The notes under the pieces were generated by a model that was not told the DNA's origin, did not search any database, and saw nothing but the letters and a program-made list of their open reading frames with translations. The position numbers and the translations under genes were made by a program. Shown in pieces: positions 1 to 4,955 of a DNA stretch of 6,950 nt (the first letter of the stretch is position 1; each line of letters begins with the position of its first letter). The stretch is from the NCBI GenBank assembly GCA_020072905.1, contig JAIQGB010000238.1, positions 1 to 6,950 on the forward strand. The letters are read 5' to 3'. Origin of the DNA: Terriglobia bacterium. Lineage in GTDB: Bacteria > Acidobacteriota > Terriglobia > UBA7540.

Positions 1-1502
1 CGCCAATGGATCGTCGTCCGCACATCCGGCGACCCGGTGAAACTAGCCGCCGCGGCGCGCGCGGCAGTGCGTGCAATCAATCGCGACACCCCGGTTCTGA
101 AGTTGCGGACGCGCTTGATGGGTGAATGGGCGAAGAGGCGGCGGAAATCGTCTTCGGCGAGCGAGGCTAACGCCTCAAGCGGCGGATGGAAAAGTGAAAA
201 GGTGCTGTGTTCTGGGTGCTGGGTGCTGGGGACCAGGGGATTTTGGATTTCTGATTTTGGATTTGGGATTGAAGAAGAAGAAGCTGTGCCCTTCATCGCC
301 GGCGGGTTTCCTCGTGGTAGCCCTTGTCCGGCGGAGCCTGACCGCGGACTGCTGACTGCCGACTGGCGACTGCTCTGTTTGTCGTCCTTCGTCCTTTGTC
401 CTTCGTCCTGCGGAAAGGCTCGGCCTTCGACTGCCCCAACATCTGCTACCACTATCATGGGTCGAAATGCACTCTCCTGACTCCTGACTGCTGATTCCTG
501 ACTCCTGCTCTTGCCATTCCACGGGCACACATCCTGGCAAATGTCGCAGCCAAAGACATTGACACCGATGCCGGGGCGAAGTTCCCGAGGGATGGAGCCT
601 TTCAGTTCAATCGTCAGGTAGGAAATGCAGCGCGAGGCGTCCATGACGTAGGGCTCGACTAGCGCGCCGGTGGGGCAGGCGTCGAGGCAGGCGCGACAGG
701 AGCCGCAGCGGTCGGGGGCGGGGAGGTCGGGTTCGAGTTCCAGATTGGTGAGGATGACGCCCAGGAAAAACCACGAGCCCTTCTCTTCATTGATAATGCA
801 GGTGTTTTTACCCATCCAACCGAGGCCGCTGAAGCGCGCAAAGGCGCGTTCGATGACGGGGCCGGTGTCCACATACACGCGGGTCTCCACGCCCGGCGCC
901 AGTTCTTCGATGGCTGCCCGCAAGCGCTCCAGCCTCTCGCGCATGATTTCGTGGTAGTCGTGCCCCCAGGCGTAGCGGGAGATCCAGGCGCGCGGCGCCG
1001 TGGCGCTGGAAAATGGAGACTGGAAATTGGAAACTGGAAATTCGAAACTCGAAAGTGGTCCGGTGAACCCCTCACTCGTTTTACCTTCGCCGCTCCGCCC
1101 TCTCCCCGAGGGGGAGGGCCGGGTCGTGAGGGGAGGCGGCTCGCCGCCAACCACGGGCTGCTTACTGGTTTCAGTTGTCAGTCTACCCCATCCTTCGCGT
1201 TCTCTTCCGATTTCTGACTCCTGACTTCTGACTTCTGCCGGACCAACTTCGGTTGAGTACGGAAACGGCGTGTCGTAGATGAGTCCAACGCAGACCACGG
1301 ACCTGACGGAGGGCAGAAGCGCGCGCGGATCAAAGCGCCTGGGGTTCGCGAGGTAGCGCATCTCGCCGCCCCGGCCCTGCTCGATCCAGTCGCGGGCGAA
1401 GTCCAGGTCCCGGCCGGGTTCGACCGGTGCGACTCCCACCAGGTCAAACCCCACCTCGCCGGCCCGCTGCTTCAAGGCTTCTTTAGGACCCATAGCGAGC
1501 AT
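1..1502 (-). CDS. queG: tRNA epoxyqueuosine(34) reductase QueG, 3' end cut by window edge, with two in-frame repeat insertions
   Basis: QueG reduces epoxyqueuosine in tRNA to queuosine, the last step of queuosine synthesis, using cobalamin and two [4Fe-4S] clusters in the cytoplasm. Reading codons on the minus strand from the ATG at 1502, I find no stop through position 3 (500 codons). Matches to the family: N-terminal GEVGFDLVGVAPVEP, then WISRYAWGHDYHE (from W173), DTGPVIERAF with the conserved Asp at 212, GLGWMGKNTCII, and ferredoxin-like cysteines 266, 269, 272, 276 and 292, 319, 322, 326 (GCDICQDVCPWNG). After an insertion the C-terminal block resumes with PPLEALASLAEDDFRRLF and SPIKRVR; beyond that the match is weak. 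QueG is usually about 310-380 residues; this one exceeds 500 because about 88 residues (85-172) and about 107 residues (332-438) are encoded by repeat DNA. The second ATG, at 1493, is an equally good start: no Shine-Dalgarno precedes either, and TATCAT lies 7 bases before 1493. Identity is firm; whether the enzyme still works is unknown. Confidence 0.9.
   Translation of the reverse strand, partial: MLAMGPKEALKQRAGEVGFDLVGVAPVEPGRDLDFARDWIEQGRGGEMRYLANPRRFDPRALLPSVRSVVCVGLIYDTPFPYSTEVGPAEVRSQESEIGREREGWGRLTTETSKQPVVGGEPPPLTTRPSPSGRGRSGEGKTSEGFTGPLSSFEFPVSNFQSPFSSATAPRAWISRYAWGHDYHEIMRERLERLRAAIEELAPGVETRVYVDTGPVIERAFARFSGLGWMGKNTCIINEEKGSWFFLGVILTNLELEPDLPAPDRCGSCRACLDACPTGALVEPYVMDASRCISYLTIELKGSIPRELRPGIGVNVFGCDICQDVCPWNGKSRSQESAVRSQESAFRPMIVVADVGAVEGRAFPQDEGQRTKDDKQSSRQSAVSSPRSGSAGQGLPRGNPPAMKGTASSSSIPNPKSEIQNPLVPSTQHPEHSTFSLFHPPLEALASLAEDDFRRLFAHSPIKRVRNFRTGVSRLIARTAARAAAASFTGSPDVRTTIHW
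185..510. repeat. Microrepeat block inside queG (insertion 2)
   Basis: A second composite repeat tract, between the codons for CPWNGK and PPLEALASL of queG. From right to left on the plus strand it holds CTCCTGACTGCTGATTCCTG units at about 473-507, GTCCTTCGTCC units at 381-409, GACTGCTGACTGCCGACTGG units at 346-371, GATTTTGGATTTCTG units at 239-270 and GTGCTGGGTGCTGGG at 207-230. Less repetitive DNA separates the pieces. It contributes about 107 codons with no stop on the queG strand. Units of this type are known as abundant dispersed sequence in Acidobacteria; that attribution is from memory of such genomes. Confidence 0.8.
990..1250. repeat. Microrepeat block inside queG (insertion 1)
   Basis: Composite low-complexity DNA lying between the queG codons for PFPYST and WISRYAWG, which are close together in normal QueG. 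Three pieces are visible on the plus strand: degenerate GGAAATTGGAAACTGG-type units at about 1012-1056, a GC-rich palindromic piece at about 1091-1140 built on CTCCCCGAGGGGGAG, and degenerate GACTTCTGACTTCTG units at about 1206-1237. The exact boundaries are uncertain because the junction residues are not conserved. The block adds roughly 88 codons without a stop on the queG strand. Confidence 0.8.
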
Positions 1503-1506
1503 GATA
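1501..1506 (-). promoter_or_regulatory. Possible -10 box for queG (leaderless start at 1493)
   Basis: On the minus strand TATCAT (5 of 6 to consensus) is read from 1506 to 1501, and an in-frame ATG follows after 7 bases at 1493. Transcription would then begin at or next to that ATG. There is no Shine-Dalgarno before either candidate start and I see no convincing -35 box, so support is weak. Confidence 0.3.
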
Positions 1507-1755
1507 ACGCACTTGGCCCAGGGGATGCCGAAGGGTGGCTCTCAAGTGCCGCGAGTGCAGCCGACCGCCTCTCGTCAGCACCCCTATCCTTTCGGGATTG
1601 GCCGAACATCTGGGTCGGGCATCCTGGGATCGCGCCGGCCCGCCCAAGCACCCGATTTCTTCCAACGCGTTGATTTTTAAGAGGATTTCTCCACCCCATT
1701 CGAGGGACTTTTTGTGCCGTCCAACCCGATAAAATGACCGTTCCCCGCAAATTGC

Positions 1756-1784
1756 TTACCCCTCTAGGACCGTAGTCCTAGAAT
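1756..1784 (+). promoter_or_regulatory. Candidate promoter with operator-like palindrome for the Tes/MSS-like gene
   Basis: TAGAAT at 1779-1784 (5 of 6 to the -10 consensus) lies 17 bases downstream of a weak -35, TTACCC at 1756-1761. A perfect palindrome, TCTAGGAC-CGTA-GTCCTAGA at 1763-1782, fills the spacer and overlaps the -10 box. That is where repressor or MerR-type activator sites sit. I cannot name the regulator. An alternative -10, TAAAAT at 1730-1735, would put the palindrome in the early transcribed leader instead. Confidence 0.45.
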
Positions 1785-1926
1785 CGCGAGCGGGTCCGAG
1801 TTGCCTCAGGACCTGCAGGTTAGTTCGGACGGGCTTCGGTTACAACGTCATTTGAAGTCGGCAAAAGGGAGCTGAAGGTCGTTCCCCCGGTTTATTTCCG
1901 GACCGAGGAGGGTCGGCCAGACTAAC

Positions 1927-1935
1927 AGAGAGGGA
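1927..1935 (+). promoter_or_regulatory. Ribosome binding site for the Tes/MSS-like gene
   Basis: AGAGAGGGA ends 8 bases before the ATG at 1944. This spacing supports 1944 as the start. Confidence 0.65.
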
Positions 1936-1943
1936 TATGAGTT

Positions 1944-4028
1944 ATGCCGAGAATTCGTGGACAACGGCTGATGAAATACGTCGACCAGGCAGTCGCCTCG
2001 GTAGCGGGCGTAGCCTTCGACGGCATCCAGTACTTCAACAAATATAGACCCAATCCGTCGTTTACCCCGCGGTGGTCCGACAAGCCGCTCCTCAAATCGT
2101 GGGAGAAGACCAAGCCTCCGCTGGGCTGGCCGCGGGAAACCGACTCGCTCTGCCCGGGCTGCGTGAAAGAAGCGCGCGATAAGATCATGAGCGGAGACCA
2201 GGACTGGCAGTCGCTGCTCTCGGAGAAGGTCGGCGAGGTCAAAGCCCGGATCATTGAGCGCGACGGCCAGGTTTGGATGGTGAAGGACTGCCCCATCCAC
2301 GGCCATTTCGAGGACATGATGGCCGTCGACGTCAAGTTCCTGCAGTGGATCGAGAAGAATTTCCCCGGCCGCGATATCCGCGCCCACAACGACGCTCGGC
2401 TGCACAACCACGGCTCGAGCACCATCAAGCACGGCCGCGGTTCGGTCCTCACCGTAGACCTGACGAACCGCTGCAACATGATGTGCGACCCGTGCTTCAT
2501 GGACGCCAACCAGGTGGGCTTCGTCCACGAGCTGACTTGGGAAGATATCAAGGAAATCCTCGACAACGCCATGGAGATCAAGCCGCGGCGGCAGATGTCC
2601 GTGCAGTTTTCGGGCGGCGAGCCGACGATGTCGCCCTACTTCATCGATGCTGTGCGCTACGCCCGTAAGCTGGGTTACAACAGCGTGCAAGCGGCGACCA
2701 ACGGCATCGAGTTCGCGAAGAGCAAGGATTTCTGCCGGCGCGCCTTTGAGGCGGGCTTGCGCTACGCCTACCTGCAGTTCGACGGCATCGGCAACGACGC
2801 CAACAGCCACCGCCAGGTCGGCAACCTCTTCGACGTCAAGCTGCGGGCCATCGAGAATATGCACGAGGCCGGCATCGAGATCATCCTGGTCGTCACCATC
2901 GTCAACAACGTGAACAACGATCAAGTGGGTCCGATCGTCAACTTCGCCCGCAACAACCCCAAGAAGGTCGCCTTTGTGGCCTTCCAGCCGGTTTCCTTCA
3001 CGGGCCGCGACGAGGAAATCACGCCGGAGCGCCGCCTGCGGCAGCGCTACACGCTTTCGCATTTGGCGGCCGACGTCAAGAAACAGACCGGCATCACCGA
3101 GCCGACGCGCGACTGGTTTCCGATTTCGCTGATGGGCGCGTTCGCGGACTTCGCGGACCTGGTGCATGGCCCCGAAGCACAGTGGGGTCAGGTGAGCTGC
3201 GGCTGCCATCCCAACTGCGGCGTGGGCACCGCGCTCATGATCAACAAGGAGACCAAGGAGTGGGCGCCCGTCCCGCAATTCCTGGATATACCGCAACTGG
3301 TTTCGGACATCCAGAAGATCACGGATTCGGCGCGCGGCAAGGTCTTTTCAAATTTCATGATGGGTCTCGCGCTGCTCAAGAACTACAAGCCTTTCAACGC
3401 GCCGAAGAGCCTGGCGCTGATCGACCTGCTCAAGAAATTCGACAAGTCGTTCGCGCTGACCGGTGAGAAGCGCGCCGAGAAGGTCTACGGCGTGTCGGCC
3501 CCCCATCGCACCTACGAGGACGCGCTCAAGCGGCGCTCCGATCCCTGGAACTTCCTCTTCATCGCCGGCATGTGGTTCCAGGACCTGTTTAACTACGACT
3601 TCCGGCGCACGGAAATGTGCATCATCCCTTACGCCACGCAGCTCGGCGAGATTTCCTTCTGCGCCTACAACACCGGCATCGGCTGGCGGAAGATCATCGA
3701 GAATATGTACAAGAACGCGACCGTCGCCGAGTGGTACCGCACGCACGGCAAGCACGAGATTTATGCCAAGGGCAAGGCGGTGCAACTCGATACCAAGCAG
3801 CACTCGCTCTACGTCAATCGCGACGATGCCGCGCGCGTGCGCTCGCTCAGCCACGATGTGCCGCTCACCGCTGCGGAAGAAGAAAAGGCGCGACGCAAGG
3901 CGGCTTGGGAAGCTCAGCAGGCTCGCAAGGTTTACGAAGAGCTCGTGCTGAAGAAGCCCAAGGCCGAACTCGTCCAAATCGGTGGAACGAAGCCGGTTGA
4001 AACTGAGGCGGAAAAGGTCACCGTCTAG
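1944..4028 (+). CDS. Radical SAM protein of the tetraether/membrane-spanning lipid synthase (Tes/MSS-like) type
   Basis: Tes enzymes (MJ0619 type) use a 5'-deoxyadenosyl radical to join the ends of two lipid tails by a C-C bond, making membrane-spanning lipids; bacterial homologues (MSS) are proposed to make diabolic or iso-diabolic acid lipids. Seen in the 694 residues: an N-terminal metal-site module (SLCPGC at 68-73 and KDCPIHGHF at 114-122, the CPxC...CPxHG pattern typical of this family); the radical SAM motif CNMMCDPC with Cys 177, 181, 184; the GGE motif at 224-226 (QFSGGEPT); auxiliary-cluster cysteines in SCGCHPNCGVGT (419, 421, 425); and the C-terminal block CIIPYATQLGEISFCAYNTG with Cys 559 and 573. 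Residues from about 640 form a charged, lysine- and alanine-rich tail. At 694 residues it is longer than the roughly 500 of archaeal Tes, with extra sequence at both ends. There is no clear transmembrane segment, so it probably acts at the membrane face. It forms its own transcription unit, ending at the terminator at 4056-4090. Fold assignment is firm; the exact substrate is inferred. Confidence 0.75.
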   Translation: MPRIRGQRLMKYVDQAVASVAGVAFDGIQYFNKYRPNPSFTPRWSDKPLLKSWEKTKPPLGWPRETDSLCPGCVKEARDKIMSGDQDWQSLLSEKVGEVKARIIERDGQVWMVKDCPIHGHFEDMMAVDVKFLQWIEKNFPGRDIRAHNDARLHNHGSSTIKHGRGSVLTVDLTNRCNMMCDPCFMDANQVGFVHELTWEDIKEILDNAMEIKPRRQMSVQFSGGEPTMSPYFIDAVRYARKLGYNSVQAATNGIEFAKSKDFCRRAFEAGLRYAYLQFDGIGNDANSHRQVGNLFDVKLRAIENMHEAGIEIILVVTIVNNVNNDQVGPIVNFARNNPKKVAFVAFQPVSFTGRDEEITPERRLRQRYTLSHLAADVKKQTGITEPTRDWFPISLMGAFADFADLVHGPEAQWGQVSCGCHPNCGVGTALMINKETKEWAPVPQFLDIPQLVSDIQKITDSARGKVFSNFMMGLALLKNYKPFNAPKSLALIDLLKKFDKSFALTGEKRAEKVYGVSAPHRTYEDALKRRSDPWNFLFIAGMWFQDLFNYDFRRTEMCIIPYATQLGEISFCAYNTGIGWRKIIENMYKNATVAEWYRTHGKHEIYAKGKAVQLDTKQHSLYVNRDDAARVRSLSHDVPLTAAEEEKARRKAAWEAQQARKVYEELVLKKPKAELVQIGGTKPVETEAEKVTV

Positions 4029-4055
4029 TCCGATGAATTCGCCAAGAGATTCCAG

Positions 4056-4090
4056 GGTCGTCCCGAGATTCCGGGACGGCCTTATTATTT
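4056..4090 (+). terminator. Intrinsic terminator after the Tes/MSS-like gene
   Basis: GTCGTCCCG (4057-4065) pairs with CGGGACGGC (4072-4080) through one G-U pair around a 6-base loop, and G4056-C4081 can extend the stem. The T-rich run TTATTATTT follows at 4082-4090. It starts 27 bases after the stop codon. Confidence 0.8.
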
Positions 4091-4152
4091 GGTCCCCATC
4101 GGCCTCCAAGGCAGGGTGGAATCGCAAGGGACGCGTCGGCAGTTCCCGCCAG

Positions 4153-4161
4153 TGTTATAAT
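4153..4161 (+). promoter_or_regulatory. Extended -10 promoter, leaderless start of the Uma2-family gene
   Basis: TGTTATAAT is a perfect extended -10 (TGN followed by TATAAT at 4156-4161). The ATG at 4168 lies 6 bases downstream, where transcription would start, so the mRNA would have no 5' leader. No Shine-Dalgarno sequence precedes the ATG, which agrees. I see no consensus -35, and an extended -10 often does without one. Confidence 0.7.
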
Positions 4162-4167
4162 CAGCCT

Positions 4168-4713
4168 ATGGTCATCAGCACGAAGTTTACGCACGCCGAC
4201 CTTCTCGTCATGCCCAACGACGGCAAGCGGCGGGAGATTGTGGACGGAGAGCTGTTTGTGACACCCTCACCTCGTTATACCCACCAGCGAATCTCCGGAC
4301 TGATTTATTCTGCCTTTGTCCGATATCTGGACCGCCACCCGATCGGGGAGATCGCTTATGCCCCTCTCGATGTCATCCTCAGTGACTACGATGTCCTCGA
4401 ACCGGACCTGCTGTTTGTCCTGAACGAGCACCAGGAGGTCCTGCAGGATTGGGTTCGCGGGACTCCTGATTTGGTTGTGGAGATTCTCTCCCCCACGACG
4501 ACTTCGATTGACCGCGGTCCCAAACTCAAAGCTTACGCCCGGTACGGTGTTGCGGAGTGCTGGATCGTCGATCCCGAGCAACGGTGCATCGAGGTGTACC
4601 AGCCATCGCACGAAGGCTATCGACTCGTCCGTACCTTCCGCCAGGAAGAAACGCTGACGTCTGCCTTGCTCCCCGGCCTTTCATTGACCGTGGCAAGTCT
4701 ATTCCAGCGCTGA
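4168..4713 (+). CDS. Uma2-family PD-(D/E)XK nuclease-like protein
   Basis: The 181-residue protein has the Uma2 (DUF820) pattern: REIVDGELFVTPSP (22-35), a conserved His in THQRISG (38-44), LDVILSDYDVLEPDLLFV with the acidic residue at 80, PDLVVEILSPTTTSIDRGPK from 100 with Glu105, the Lys residues at 119 and 121, and YGVAECWIVDPE (126-137). This is the restriction-endonuclease-like fold with the expected D...E...K set. The family is large and expanded in cyanobacteria, Planctomycetes, Chloroflexi and Acidobacteria; its biological role is not established. I chose the ATG at 4168 over the upstream in-frame ATG at 3982 because the upstream one overlaps the preceding gene and its terminator, while 4168 sits at the predicted transcription start and gives the usual family length. 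It is a single-gene unit between two radical SAM genes, with no visible functional link to them. Confidence 0.88.
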   Translation: MVISTKFTHADLLVMPNDGKRREIVDGELFVTPSPRYTHQRISGLIYSAFVRYLDRHPIGEIAYAPLDVILSDYDVLEPDLLFVLNEHQEVLQDWVRGTPDLVVEILSPTTTSIDRGPKLKAYARYGVAECWIVDPEQRCIEVYQPSHEGYRLVRTFRQEETLTSALLPGLSLTVASLFQR

Positions 4714-4798
4714 GGCCAGAGGCCAACCGCTCGAACCGAGCCCATCTCACTTAACAATCTGAGTGTGAACAGTTCTGGAGTTGCGAGACATCGGAGAT

Positions 4799-4845
4799 GC
4801 AGGGACAATCGTCTGAAGACAAAGAATGTGACAGATTGTCCCTGC
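4799..4845. repeat. Perfect 12-bp inverted repeat
   Basis: GCAGGGACAATC (4799-4810) is matched by its exact complement GATTGTCCCTGC (4834-4845) across a 23-base spacer. The spacer contains a smaller hairpin, GTCT-GA-AGAC. No T-run follows on either strand, so an ordinary terminator is unlikely. It could be a dispersed palindromic element or the ends of a very small transposon derivative. Confidence 0.65.
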
Positions 4846-4868
4846 GACGAATCGTGACGGAATGCCCC

Positions 4869-4897
4869 TTGCTCTTCGGCAACGATTTCAGTAGCAT
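4869..4897 (+). promoter_or_regulatory. Weak candidate promoter for the radical SAM/SPASM gene
   Basis: TTGCTC (4869-4874) and TAGCAT (4892-4897) are separated by exactly 17 bases. Each hexamer matches consensus only in part (3 of 6 and 4 of 6), so this is a guess supported mainly by spacing and by the need for a promoter upstream of 4956. Confidence 0.25.
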
Positions 4898-4929
4898 CAT
4901 CCGGGTCTCTCGCGCACGCTTTCCTGGGG

Positions 4930-4955
4930 CCCTCCTCTGAGGGGAAAGGAGGCGT
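4930..4955 (+). promoter_or_regulatory. Strong ribosome binding site that can be masked by a hairpin
   Basis: AAGGAGG (4946-4952) is a near-perfect Shine-Dalgarno sequence but ends only 3 bases before the ATG at 4956, shorter than usual. CCTCCT at 4931-4936 is its exact complement and can sequester AGGAGG (4947-4952) in a 6-bp stem with a 10-base loop. A competing stem, CCCTC (4930-4934) with GAGGG (4939-4943), would leave the site free. Confidence 0.5.

Larger units (their letters stand above)
1503..1943. other. Intergenic region between divergent queG and the Tes/MSS-like gene
   Basis: No convincing gene is present: the open frames here are short and have no family-like composition. It must hold the promoters of both flanking genes. 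Visible elements are a TAAAAT box at 1730-1735 without a good -35, the palindrome at 1763-1782 with a promoter-like arrangement around it, and a ribosome binding site at 1927-1935. If transcription starts near 1790 the leader of the plus-strand gene is about 150 bases. I recognise no riboswitch in it. Confidence 0.6.

Noticed and set aside
185..510. Possible CRISPR array
   Set aside because: Units are degenerate, of unequal length, directly adjacent and of several kinds; there are no constant repeats with unique spacers.
37..540. Short open frames on both strands in the left repeat region
   Set aside because: They are made of repeat DNA and are out of frame with queG, whose own frame is open through the whole region.
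659..1150. Possibility that queG is a set of broken fragments in different frames
   Set aside because: Codon-by-codon reading shows all conserved QueG segments in a single minus-strand frame; the ATG-started minus-strand frames at 659-1150 and 1178-1447 are in other frames.
1848..3296. 482-codon open frame on the minus strand opposite the Tes/MSS-like gene
   Set aside because: It is antisense to a gene with clear family motifs, its translation is rich in V, D, L and H as expected from reverse reading of GC-rich codons, and it matches no domain.
3348..4127. 259-codon minus-strand open frame
   Set aside because: It is antisense to the 3' part of the Tes/MSS-like gene and its terminator, with no family-like sequence.
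3982..4167. In-frame upstream extension of the Uma2-family protein
   Set aside because: It overlaps the previous gene, crosses a strong intrinsic terminator and contains no Uma2 sequence; the extended -10 promoter at 4153 supports the ATG at 4168.
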